Origin: Leptolyngbyaceae cyanobacterium C42_A2020_001
Lineage (GTDB): Bacteria; Cyanobacteriota; Cyanobacteriia; Leptolyngbyales; Leptolyngbyaceae
DNA: 64,000 bases
Direction of reading: 5' to 3'
Assembly (NCBI GenBank): GCA_015272515.1
Contig: JACYLN010000141.1
Span: forward strand, 1-64,000
Shown: positions 36,147-44,002 of the stretch, in pieces
How the letters are laid out: the number at the start of each line of letters is the position of its first letter
How positions within the stretch are numbered: the first letter of the stretch is position 1
Notes under the pieces: model-generated
The model's database searches: none
Told to the model about the DNA's origin: nothing
Seen by the model: the letters and a program-made list of their open reading frames with translations, nothing else
Translations under genes and position numbers: made by a program

Positions 36147-38837
36147 ATGACTTCTTCTGATCTTCAACGTTTCCATGAGTCGTTCAATACTTCGGCTCGT
36201 GCCGAAGCGCCCCATCAGCAAGACACCTCCAATTTGTCTCATGGGACGGTTGCAACCATTGCTGCGGGAAGTGATCCCATCCAAACGGCGAAGGGTGTGT
36301 ATGTGGTCATTCATGGACACTTCTACCAACCGCCCCGCGAAAATCCTTATCTAGACGCGATCGAGCGGCAACCCAGTGCCCATCCGTTTCATGACTGGAA
36401 TGAGCGAATTCACCACGAATGCTACCGTCCCAACGCGTTTGCCCGGATCGTCAACGATCGCGAAGAGGTGATGGGGATCGTTAACAACTACGAGTATCTC
36501 AGCTTTAACTTTGGGCCAACACTCTTAAGCTGGCTAGAGCGCTACGACGTTGAAACTTACCAGCGCATTCTGGAAGCAGACCGCAAGAGTTGCAACCGCT
36601 TGAATGGGCACGGCAACGCGATCGCCCAGGTGTATAACCACATCATCCTGCCCCTGGCCAGCGATCGCGATAAACTTACCCAAATTCGCTGGGGTAAAGA
36701 AGACTTCCGCTCTCGGTTTGGGCGTGATCCTGAAGGCATGTGGCTGGCGGAGACAGCGGTAGACTATCCCACGCTGGAAGCACTGGCTGCGGAAGGGATC
36801 AAGTTCATCATCCTGGCACCCTCTCAAGCGCAGCGTTGCCGTCCCCTGCCCACCCACGACGATCCCCATCCCGACTGGCATGAAGTTGGTGGTAGCCAGA
36901 TCGATCCCACCCGTCCCTATCGATGTTTCTTAAATGGGAATAGCAACACTCCCTACATCGACATCTTTTTCTACGATGGGCCGATCTCTCGCGATATGGG
37001 GTTTGACAGCGCCCTGTCAAATGCTCATCATTTTGCCGGGCGGTTAGGGCAGGCAGTGCGAGGGGATCAACGCCCGGCGCAGTTAATCGCTGTTGCCACG
37101 GATGGCGAAACCTTTGGGCATCACAAGGGCGGCACGGAGAAATGTCTGGCCTACAGCTTTACTAGAGAGCTTCCCCAGCGAGGTTGGACGGTGACCAACT
37201 TTGCCCATTACCTGTCTATTAACGCGCCTGCTTGGGAAGTAGAACTCAAGCCAATCACTGCTTGGAGCTGTAGCCACGGGGTCGATCGCTGGCAGGATGA
37301 CTGCGGCTGTGGTGGTGGGCTATGGCATCAAAAATGGCGGCGACCTTTGCGAGATGCGCTGAACTGGCTGCGAGATCAGCTAGTACGAGTGTATGAAGAA
37401 GCGGCCAGCAAACTGTTGCAAGATCCCTGGAAAGCGCGTGATCAGTACATTCAGGTGATGCGCGATCGCTCCGTTAGCAATGTCAGCCAGTTTCTGGAAC
37501 GGCATCAGCTTCATATTTTGAACGCGACTGAACGAGTGGATGCCCTGCGACTGCTGGAGATGCAGCGCCACAGTATGCTGATGTTCACCAGTTGCGGCTG
37601 GTTTTTTGAAGAAATTTCCCGTCCGGAGGGGGTACAAATTCTGCGCTACGCAGCCCGGGCGCTGGAATTGGCGGGCGATGTCACAGGCATTCGCCTGGAA
37701 GAGGCATTCATCAAACAGTTGGAGGCGGCTCCCAGTAATGTGGAGATCTTTGGCCACGGGGCTACGGTGTATCGCCAATTAGTTTATTCTGCCCAAATTT
37801 CTCTAGAACAGGTGGCGGCTCATTATGCCATTAGCTCTCTGTTTACCACCCACGCACGAGAACAGCGAGTGTATTGCTATACGGCGCATCAGTCCGACTA
37901 TCAGTTGCAACGAATTGGCTCAATGACGCTGGCGATCGGGCGGTTGCAGTTGATCTCCGAAGTGACTCGTGAAACGGCCGATTTTGCCTTTGCCGTGTTG
38001 CATCTGGGCGGGTGGGATTTCCACTGCTGCATTCAGCCGTTCTCTGGGCGACGCGACTACAGCGAAATGAAAGACGACTTGTTTGAAGCGCTGAAGCAGG
38101 CAAGTTCCGCCCACATCATCCTGGCAATGAATCGTCGCTTTGGGGATCAATCCTTTAGCCTGCAAAGCCTGTTTGCGGAGGAACGCCATCGCATCATGCG
38201 CTTGTTGACCCAGGGTACGCTCAACCGTTTAGCACAACTTTACACTCAGGTTTACCGTGATAATTACGGAGTGTTAATGGCATTCCAGCGAGATGATTTG
38301 GCTGTGCCGCAGGAAATGCAGGTGGCGGCGGAAGTGGCGTTGAGTCACCGGATGTTGCTGTCGCTAAGAGCATTGGAACAGGAAAGTAGCGATCTGTCGT
38401 CTACTGCTAATCGAGCCGGGTTGGATCATCTGGCAGAATTGGAAGCGATCGCCACTGAAGCCAATCACATGCGTTGCCAGTTGGATGTACCCGAAGCCCG
38501 ACAAACTTTGGAACGGCTGATTCTTCAGGTGCTGCGCCATCTGCTGTATGAATTTGACCCCACCATGCTGTACGCAGACCTGGCTCGTGTTGAACGACTC
38601 CTTAGTCTAGGGCAACAAATGAACTTAAGCCTGTCGTTGGCGAAGGCACAAGAATTGTATTTTGCCTGCTTAAACGATTGGCTGATCCCAGAATGCTTAA
38701 AGTGGGCAGCTCACGAACAGGGTGATCTTGAGCCATCTAACGAGACTAGAATCAGCCTGCCTTACCTGCGATCGCTCCTGAAACTGGGACAGCTTCTGGC
38801 GATAGATGTAGACGGTTGGTTGGCACAACTATCATAG
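36147..38837 (+). CDS. GH57-type glycoside hydrolase with DUF3536 domain
   Basis: A large protein of the GH57/DUF3536 family, probably an alpha-glucan-active enzyme. ATG 36147 (MTSSDLQRFHESFNTS) is preferred over the track's 36042 and gives 896 aa. The N-terminal catalytic barrel has VIHGHFYQPPRENPY (motif with HxH-type histidines), GMWLAETAVDYPTLEALA with the nucleophile Glu, and DGETFGHHKGGTEKCLAY with the acid/base Asp. The C-terminal half (~420-896) is DUF3536, all helical. The substrate is not determined; glycogen or other alpha-glucans are likely. The Rof-like gene begins 29 bp downstream on the same strand. Confidence 0.9.
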   Translation: MTSSDLQRFHESFNTSARAEAPHQQDTSNLSHGTVATIAAGSDPIQTAKGVYVVIHGHFYQPPRENPYLDAIERQPSAHPFHDWNERIHHECYRPNAFARIVNDREEVMGIVNNYEYLSFNFGPTLLSWLERYDVETYQRILEADRKSCNRLNGHGNAIAQVYNHIILPLASDRDKLTQIRWGKEDFRSRFGRDPEGMWLAETAVDYPTLEALAAEGIKFIILAPSQAQRCRPLPTHDDPHPDWHEVGGSQIDPTRPYRCFLNGNSNTPYIDIFFYDGPISRDMGFDSALSNAHHFAGRLGQAVRGDQRPAQLIAVATDGETFGHHKGGTEKCLAYSFTRELPQRGWTVTNFAHYLSINAPAWEVELKPITAWSCSHGVDRWQDDCGCGGGLWHQKWRRPLRDALNWLRDQLVRVYEEAASKLLQDPWKARDQYIQVMRDRSVSNVSQFLERHQLHILNATERVDALRLLEMQRHSMLMFTSCGWFFEEISRPEGVQILRYAARALELAGDVTGIRLEEAFIKQLEAAPSNVEIFGHGATVYRQLVYSAQISLEQVAAHYAISSLFTTHAREQRVYCYTAHQSDYQLQRIGSMTLAIGRLQLISEVTRETADFAFAVLHLGGWDFHCCIQPFSGRRDYSEMKDDLFEALKQASSAHIILAMNRRFGDQSFSLQSLFAEERHRIMRLLTQGTLNRLAQLYTQVYRDNYGVLMAFQRDDLAVPQEMQVAAEVALSHRMLLSLRALEQESSDLSSTANRAGLDHLAELEAIATEANHMRCQLDVPEARQTLERLILQVLRHLLYEFDPTMLYADLARVERLLSLGQQMNLSLSLAKAQELYFACLNDWLIPECLKWAAHEQGDLEPSNETRISLPYLRSLLKLGQLLAIDVDGWLAQLS

Positions 38838-38866
38838 GGCGTTGTCGAAGTGTATGAGGTTTGCTC

Positions 38867-39112
38867 ATGGATGCTTACACCCCTGTTAGCTGCGATTTTC
38901 ATGATGAGTTGGAGGCGATCGCAACCCTGCATCAAACCTGCCGGATCGTTTACCGCACGGAGGCAAATGCCACCAACGAAATCTCAGGGCAGATTGTGGA
39001 TGTGTATGCATCCAATCATGCAGATTACGCAAAATTGGATGATGGAACCGTCATCCGATTGGATCAAATTGTCTCCGTGAACGATAAGCCCGTTTCTTTC
39101 TCCTGTGATTGA
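38867..39112 (+). CDS. Rof/YaeO-like protein (Rho-binding antiterminator family)
   Basis: An 81-residue protein starting at ATG 38867 (DAYTPVSCDFHDELEAIATL). It matches the Rof family: 'YTPVSCDFHDELEA', 'VYRTEANATNEISGQIVDVYA', and 'KLDDGTVIRLDQIVSVND' form the Sm-like beta barrel. In E. coli, Rof (YaeO) inhibits Rho-dependent termination; cyanobacteria lack a typical Rho factor in most genomes, so the cyanobacterial relatives probably do something else. The GH57 gene precedes it by 29 bp on the same strand, suggesting cotranscription. Confidence 0.75.
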   Translation: MDAYTPVSCDFHDELEAIATLHQTCRIVYRTEANATNEISGQIVDVYASNHADYAKLDDGTVIRLDQIVSVNDKPVSFSCD

Positions 39113-39272
39113 CCGAGTTAGATCAGAGGTAGAGGGAAAAATCAGTGCTGAGGAACGAGGATTATGTAACTCCGGAAACCTCACCTCGCCTACGGCACCC
39201 CCTGTGTCCACACAAATCATCTAACCTCCCCCAAACCCCTCTCCGACACGGAAAGGGGCTTTGATTCCGGCT

Positions 39273-39295
39273 CCCCTTCCCTCGCAGGGAAGGGG
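39273..39295. repeat. Perfect 10-bp hairpin repeat
   Basis: CCCCTTCCCT-cgc-AGGGAAGGGG, followed by 'gatgggggttaggttctagagg'. It lies 160 bp after the Rof-like stop and immediately before the 21-bp array. The form 'CCCTTCCCTxGCAGGGAAGGGG..GTTAGGTT' is a familiar dispersed repeat of cyanobacterial spacers and could terminate the GH57-rof transcript. Confidence 0.6.
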
Positions 39296-39313
39296 ATGGG
39301 GGTTAGGTTCTAG

Positions 39314-39670
39314 AGGTTTTGAGTTAAATGAACGTTCCAAACCGGACGATTCCTGCTCTGAACTCCAACCACCAAGTTCTGACGTGGAAACTTCGAGTTC
39401 AAAGGTCGAGCGATCGCGTTCTGAACTCGGAGTTTTTCGTCTTAAACCGGAAATGTCGCGTTCTGAACTCGGAGTTTCTCATTTCAAACTGAAAATGTCG
39501 CGTTCCAAACTCCATGTTTCGAGTTGTGAAGTGGAGATTTCGAGTTCAGAGGTCAAATCGTCGTGTTCTGAACTGCACATTTCTCGTTTGAAACTGAAGC
39601 GATCAGAGTTGAAATGCGATCGTCCGGGTTCAAACGAGAAATCAACGAGGTTATGTTTTGAAGGGTCGTG
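39314..39670. repeat. Degenerate 21-bp tandem repeat array, 17 units
   Basis: Exactly 17 consecutive 21-base units with a consensus close to TTCtgAACTcgaaatTTCgcG, in strict register from 39314 to 39670 (for example TTCTGAACTCGGAGTTTTTCG at 39419, again with small changes at 39461). Because the period is a multiple of three, one frame stays open (ORF 39261-39671) and reads as heptads of the form S-x-S-E-L-x-V. The frame has no good start and opens inside a palindrome. I treat it as a tandem repeat rather than a gene. Confidence 0.85.
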
Positions 39671-39721
39671 ACAGACTCAAGAGTCTGCTTTTAGTGCAGA
39701 TAAAATGAAGGGACTGTCACG
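39667..39721. repeat. Nested inverted repeats between the 21-bp array and xisH
   Basis: CGTGACAG (39667-39674) pairs with CTGTCACG (39714-39721). Nested inside is CAGACTC-aa-GAGTCTG (39672-39687), followed by a short T-run. It may be a terminator or a cruciform-forming mobile repeat just upstream of the broken xisH. Confidence 0.5.
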
Positions 39722-39729
39722 GCTTGTCT

Positions 39730-40249
39730 ATGTCTGCCAAAGATGTCTTTCATGAGTCTGTTAAACACGCCCTTCAGAAAGAAAACTGGATAATATAGCT
39801 TTGGTCAGAACGCTTAGGACAGGAAAAAGTGGCAAAGCCAATGCTGGGTAGGCGTTCTGACTCGCCATAGCCACGTTACAGATGGCTACGGCTATAACTC
39901 ACGATCCACTAATTCTGGAGTTTAGTACGGAAGATCGGCTCAAGATTGATTTGGCAGCGGAACGGCTTTTAGCAGCAGAGCGGGATCAACAGAAAATAGC
40001 AGTGGAGGTAAAAAGCTTTCTCAGTGAATCAGCCCTTTTTGATTTTCATCTAGCACTGGGACAGTTTTTGAACTACCGGTTGGCTCTCAACATGCTGGAA
40101 CCAGACCGATACCTCTACTTAGCGGTGCCGATTTCTGCCTATGACTCGTTTTTCTCGCGATCTTTTCCTCAAGCTGCTTGGCAGAGTACCACTTGAAATT
40201 GTTGGTATATGACCCCGTCAACGAGGTGATTGTGCAATGGATCGATTAA
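39730..40249 (+). pseudogene. xisH: xisH pseudogene, disrupted by a MITE and a frameshift
   Basis: XisH was named for control of fdxN-element excision in heterocystous cyanobacteria, but is widespread and has an endonuclease-like fold. Here the N-terminus (MSAKDVFHESVKHALQKENW) is interrupted after codon 22 by a 99-bp insert. If one copy of a TA duplication and the insert are removed, the frame reads ENWIITHDPLILEFSTEDRL and continues DLAAERLLAAERDQQKIAVE, the XisH core. A second lesion follows near 40185: the frame ends in AAWQSTT, while the correct C-terminus (YHLKLLVYDPVNEVIVQWID) is in another frame and stops at 40249. The end overlaps xisI, as in intact pairs. It is very likely non-functional. 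Confidence 0.85.
39796..39894. mobile_element. 99-bp MITE inserted in xisH with TA target duplication
   Basis: The insert begins TAGCTTTGGTCAGAACGC and ends ATGGCTACGGCTA; TA lies on both sides (39794-39795 and 39895-39896), and removing insert plus one TA restores the xisH frame. Ends match only over TAGC(C). Internal inverted repeats are GTCAGAACGC (39804-39813) with GCGTTCTGAC (39852-39861), and ATAGCC with GGCTAT at the right end. The TA duplication points to an IS630/mariner-type transposase acting in trans. Confidence 0.75.
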
Positions 40250-40554
40250 CTCAGTACCGTGACGCCGTTCGCACTCAGGGTAAGCCTGCGAACGGCGACA
40301 TTGAGGTGCAATTACTGTTTGACCCTGAACGCGATCATTATCAACTGGTTGATTTAGGGTGGGATGGGCAGCGCCGAATCTATAACTGCGTAATCCATCT
40401 TGATATTCGAGATGGCAAGGTTTGGATTCAGCGCAATCAAACCGATGAGCGCATTGCCGAACAATTGATTGCTTTAGGAGTGGCACGAGCAGACATCATT
40501 CTGGGACTTCAACCCCCCAATCTGCGACAGTACACTGAGTACGGAGTTGCGTAG
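40237..40554 (+). CDS. xisI: XisI family protein
   Basis: A 105-residue protein that matches XisI, the regular partner of XisH: DRLTQYRDAVRTQGKPANGD, VQLLFDPERDHYQLVDLGWDGQRRIYNCVIHLDIRDGKVWIQRNQTD, and a C-terminal LGVARADIILGLQPPNLRQYTEYGVA. Its ATG overlaps the xisH stop by 13 bases, as in a coupled pair. In Anabaena, XisH and XisI are needed along with XisF for excision of the fdxN element; most copies stand far from any such element, so the general role is unknown. It is intact although the neighbouring xisH is broken. Confidence 0.9.
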   Translation: MDRLTQYRDAVRTQGKPANGDIEVQLLFDPERDHYQLVDLGWDGQRRIYNCVIHLDIRDGKVWIQRNQTDERIAEQLIALGVARADIILGLQPPNLRQYTEYGVA

Positions 40555-40667
40555 GATCAAAACGACTCCCCACAAATCCTTAATCAGCAATCTCAAATCC
40601 TTCTCCCGCCTCCCCCATCTCTCAAAATCTGCCTTAAGATGGGAAAGCTCATTAGTCTGTCGATGTT

Positions 40668-41570
40668 ATGGAATCGCAATCCTCTCGCTCCCGCTCTGCT
40701 GAAGCTTTTTCAATGGATGATTTTGCCAAAGCGTTAGAAGGCTTTGACTACGAGTTCCAGCGGGGGCAAATCGTTCGGGGAAAGGTGGTGAGTTATGACA
40801 CGAACGGCGTGTACGTGGATATTGGCGCAAAATCACTTGCCTTTGTGCCAGAGCAAGAAGTGAGCATTAAAGGTGTGAAAGAGCTTTCGGCCGTTTTGCC
40901 GCAGGATGAAGAAGCCGAATTTTTGATTGTGCGGGAGCAAGATGCGGATGGACAGGTGACGCTCTCGCTGAAACAGTTGGAGATTCGCAAAGCCTGGGAT
41001 CGGTTGGCAGACGTGCAGGAGAGCAATCAGAGTTTGTCGGTGCGGGTCACGGGCACGAATAAAGGCGGTGTAACGGTGGATGTACAGGGAGTGCGGGGCT
41101 TTATTCCGCGATCGCACCTGGTAGAACGCGACAACCTGGAAGCGCTGGTGAAAACTACTCTAACGGCAACCATCATTGAATTGAATCAAGAAAAGGGCAA
41201 ACTGGTTCTCTCCAATCGGTTAGCCAGTCGCTCAGCCGCCTTTAGTCAGCTTGAAATTGGACAACTAGTGGAAGGTGCCATCAGTGGCATCAAGCCCTTT
41301 GGTGTGTTTGTGGATATGAACGGCACCAGCGGCTTGTTGCACATCAATCAGATCAGCCAGAAATACATTGAGTCGCTGGCAAAAGTGTTTCAGGTGGGGC
41401 AACCGATCAAAGCTATGATTGTCAACCTGGATGAAGGACAGGGGCGAATTTCCCTTTCTACAAAAGTGCTGGAAAACTTCCCCGGTGAAATGCTGGAAAG
41501 CATGGAAACCGTAATGGCAGAAGCGAGCGATCGCGAATCTCGCGCTAGAAAAGCGATTTTAGGCGAATGA
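40668..41570 (+). CDS. S1 RNA-binding domain protein (Rps1b-like)
   Basis: A 300-residue protein of three S1 domains: ~33-100 (GQIVRGKVVSYDTNGVYVDIGAKSLAFVP), ~120-180 (SVRVTGTNKGGVTVDVQGVRGFIPRSHL) and ~198-268 (GQLVEGAISGIKPFGVFVDMNGTSGLLHINQIS). The third is the best match to consensus. Cyanobacteria encode a short S1 ribosomal protein (Rps1a, ~330 aa) and a similar paralogue (Rps1b, ~305 aa); length and N-terminus here suggest Rps1b. It binds mRNA, supporting translation initiation. ATG 40668 is preceded by a C/T-rich spacer. It has no obvious operon partner. Confidence 0.85.
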   Translation: MESQSSRSRSAEAFSMDDFAKALEGFDYEFQRGQIVRGKVVSYDTNGVYVDIGAKSLAFVPEQEVSIKGVKELSAVLPQDEEAEFLIVREQDADGQVTLSLKQLEIRKAWDRLADVQESNQSLSVRVTGTNKGGVTVDVQGVRGFIPRSHLVERDNLEALVKTTLTATIIELNQEKGKLVLSNRLASRSAAFSQLEIGQLVEGAISGIKPFGVFVDMNGTSGLLHINQISQKYIESLAKVFQVGQPIKAMIVNLDEGQGRISLSTKVLENFPGEMLESMETVMAEASDRESRARKAILGE

Positions 41571-41670
41571 ACCAATCCCATGTCGAGCGTGTCGCCGGCT
41601 AGATCCGCGATCGCAGCAAGACTGGAATAATGTAGAAGAAAATTTGTCAGACGTTGGGGAGCACATATCG

Positions 41671-42567
41671 GTGTCTTTCAGCATTTTTGACCTGTTCTGG
41701 GTTTTTCTGATCATTTCTTCGCTGCAACCTGTGTTGCAGCGTCGTCAGGTTGCATCTCGCAGGCTGCAAACCCTCAAAGCTTTTGAGCGAGAACGCAAGA
41801 GCCGCGTTATTCTGCTCATTCATCGCCAAGAATCCTTAAGCTTGTTGGGCATTCCCCTTTCCCGCTACATCACCATCGAAGATTCCGAACAAGTCCTGCG
41901 GGCAATTCGGCTCACCCCTCCCGATACTCCCATCGATTTGATTTTGCACACACCGGGCGGCTTAGTTCTGGCAACCGAGCAAATCGCCAGAGCGCTGATC
42001 CGCCATCCGGCAAAAGTCACAGTATTTGTGCCCCACTATGCTATGAGCGGCGGCACCATGCTGGCTCTCGCTGCCGATGAAATTGTGATGGATGCCAACG
42101 CTGTTTTAGGTCCAGTCGATCCGCAACTGGGCAACTTCCCAGCCGCCAGCATTCTGAATGTGGTGCAAGAGAAGCCGATTGAAAGAATCGATGATCAAAC
42201 CCTGATCATGGCGGATCTGTCGCGCAAGGCAATCAAACAGGTGCAGCGCTTCGTCAGAACCTTGCTGCAAGATGACATTCCCAAGCAGAAAGTACCGCTC
42301 GAAAAAATCGATCTGATTATTGAAACCTTAACCACCGGACAGGTTACCCACGACTATCCGATCACGGTAGAAGAAGCCACAGGGCTGGGTTTGCCGATCA
42401 CCGTGGGTTTGCCCCTCAGCATTTATGACTTGATGGAACTCTATCCCCAACCCCAGGGAGGCAGACCATCGGTGCAATATATCCCCATGCCCTACGCTCC
42501 CCGTCCTGCCTTGCCAGAACCCAAAGGCAGACCCCTGCCCGAAGCAGATTCCGTTTCAGGACGTTAG
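41671..42567 (+). CDS. SDH-type Clp-fold serine protease (SppA-related)
   Basis: A 298-residue protein of the serine dehydrogenase proteinase (SDH_sah) family, membrane-anchored Clp-fold enzymes related to SppA. It has one N-terminal membrane segment (SIFDLFWVFLIISSLQPVLQ), then LILHTPGGLVLATEQIARAL and YAMSGGTMLALAADEIVMD with the nucleophile Ser, then LGPVDPQLGNFPAASIL. GTG 41671 is preferred since GGGGAG sits nine bases upstream; the track start is TTG 41644. The end is proline-rich. A role in membrane protein or signal peptide turnover is family-based inference. The next gene starts 3 bp after its stop. Confidence 0.85.
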   Translation: MSFSIFDLFWVFLIISSLQPVLQRRQVASRRLQTLKAFERERKSRVILLIHRQESLSLLGIPLSRYITIEDSEQVLRAIRLTPPDTPIDLILHTPGGLVLATEQIARALIRHPAKVTVFVPHYAMSGGTMLALAADEIVMDANAVLGPVDPQLGNFPAASILNVVQEKPIERIDDQTLIMADLSRKAIKQVQRFVRTLLQDDIPKQKVPLEKIDLIIETLTTGQVTHDYPITVEEATGLGLPITVGLPLSIYDLMELYPQPQGGRPSVQYIPMPYAPRPALPEPKGRPLPEADSVSGR

Positions 42568-42570
42568 CCT

Positions 42571-43314
42571 GTGGGGATTGATTTTTGGGTCAAAACCAGC
42601 GGCACTTGGGTAAATGTGGTAGCAGTATTATTGGGAACGACCGTGGGAATGCTGCTGCGAGGACGCTTACCAGCCCGCATGATGCTGGTAATTACCCAGG
42701 GTGTGGGATTGCTGACGCTGTTTCTTGGCTTCACGATGGCGGCAAATCTGACCAAAGCCCAGGCTGGGATTGTGGACGGTATCGTTTTGGGGTTAGTGAC
42801 CCTGGTGGTAGGTGGGCTGCTGGGTGAATGGTGGCGGATTGAAGACGGACTCGCACAGATCGGCGATCGCCTCAAGAAGCAGTTCAGCGGCGGCAGTGGC
42901 TTCACTGAGGGATTCGTTGCTGCTAGCCTGCTATTCTGCGTTGGACCCATGACCCTGCTTGGTTGTCTCAGCAATGGATTGACTGGAGACAATCGCCTGC
43001 TGCTACTCAAATCCACAATGGATGGGCTGGTTGCGATCGCCTTCACCAGCAGTTTTGGCATCGGCGTTGGCTTTTCAGTACTACCGATTTTGTTCTATCA
43101 AGGTGGGCTATCACTGCTGGCAGGCTTACTCGCCCAAATCATTCCCAATCCAGCCACCTCGCCTCCCATTCTGCTAGCCACCGGAGTTGGCGGTTTAATG
43201 ATTGTTGGTATCGGCATTAATCTGTTGGACTTGACCAAAATTCGAGTTGCCGCATTTTTGCCTGCGTTATTGCTTGCACCTCTCTTCTACTGGTTAGGCA
43301 GTTTGACTAGCTAG
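42571..43314 (+). CDS. DUF554 family membrane protein
   Basis: A 247-residue protein with six or seven membrane segments rich in Gly, for example VVAVLLGTTVGMLLRGRLP, QGVGLLTLFLGFTMA and GGLMIVGIGINLLDL. The order matches DUF554 (YqgA-type) proteins, whose function is unknown; some have been proposed to be transporters. The gene uses a GTG start three bases after the protease stop, so the two are probably cotranscribed. Its end overlaps the end of the convergent DCC gene by 4 bp. Confidence 0.85.
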   Translation: MGIDFWVKTSGTWVNVVAVLLGTTVGMLLRGRLPARMMLVITQGVGLLTLFLGFTMAANLTKAQAGIVDGIVLGLVTLVVGGLLGEWWRIEDGLAQIGDRLKKQFSGGSGFTEGFVAASLLFCVGPMTLLGCLSNGLTGDNRLLLLKSTMDGLVAIAFTSSFGIGVGFSVLPILFYQGGLSLLAGLLAQIIPNPATSPPILLATGVGGLMIVGIGINLLDLTKIRVAAFLPALLLAPLFYWLGSLTS

Positions 43315-43718
43315 AGTTTGCAATCCGACACGCACGCCGGATACTTAGGTTGATACGTCGAATTACGTTTGCCAAACAGGATGTAGCGGTTATCTCGAAC
43401 TTGTTCATAGATGCTATCGCCACTTGCCTTTAAACCCGGCAACGCCCGATAAGCAGACACAAACACCTCTCCCAGGGGCAGCAAATTTCCAATTTCTTCA
43501 GCCGCGTCACTGCCCTGCCACCGCTTCTCCGGTGCAATCTTATCCACTAAAATCATGCCCATTTCGCAATCTTGCGCGGTAATTCCTAACTTCCTAAGAT
43601 TCACTTCATCTTGCATTGGAATGTAGGAAAACTGCCGCCCTTTATCCAGGGTTTCTAACAATTGCACCAACGTAACGCACAAATTGCAATTACCATCGTA
43701 GATAACGTAGTAACTCAT
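43311..43718 (-). CDS. DCC family thiol-disulfide oxidoreductase-like protein (DUF393)
   Basis: A 135-residue thioredoxin-like protein. The family motif D-x2-C-x2-C is YDGNCNLC at residues 7-14. Further marks are FSYIPMQDEVNLRKLGIT, a conserved LPLGEVFVSAYRALPGL, and VRDNRYILFGKR. A C-terminal extension with two more Cys (YPACVSDCKL) is a common feature of the cyanobacterial type. Redox activity is suggested by CxxC but substrates are unknown. Convergent with the DUF554 gene, overlapping by 4 bp. Confidence 0.85.
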   Translation of the reverse strand: MSYYVIYDGNCNLCVTLVQLLETLDKGRQFSYIPMQDEVNLRKLGITAQDCEMGMILVDKIAPEKRWQGSDAAEEIGNLLPLGEVFVSAYRALPGLKASGDSIYEQVRDNRYILFGKRNSTYQPKYPACVSDCKL

Positions 43719-44002
43719 AGGAAAGGAAATGGGAGATAGGGGATGGGGTGTAGGGAATCGAGTAAGTACCCTTATATGTTAAGGATTTTTGGGAAATTCG
43801 AGGATTTCGCAAAGGGTATCAACTGAAATCAGATTTCGCCTACCTCCAATTCCCTTCCCCCCGCTTCTTGCCCTTGCCCACCTTCCATCAGTGCCTATTG
43901 CTACAGTCCACAGTCTGGCTCTAACAGACAATGACGGTTTAAGGTCATGCGCTTGTGGTCAGATGAATGCAAATAGGACTATGAGCGTTTGATCGCCCGC
44001 AA

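Noticed and set aside
39314-39670. CRISPR array
   Set aside because: The period is 21 bp with no separate spacers; every unit is a diverged copy of the same sequence, and no cas genes are near.
39261-39671. Protein-coding gene over the 21-bp repeats (136 aa)
   Set aside because: The start is TTG inside a palindrome with no ribosome-binding site, and a 21-bp period keeps a frame open by itself. Kept as repeat only; the alternative is noted in findings.
39730-40554. Functional fdxN-type excision element
   Set aside because: XisI and broken XisH are present, but there is no XisF-like recombinase, no nif gene and no attachment repeat.
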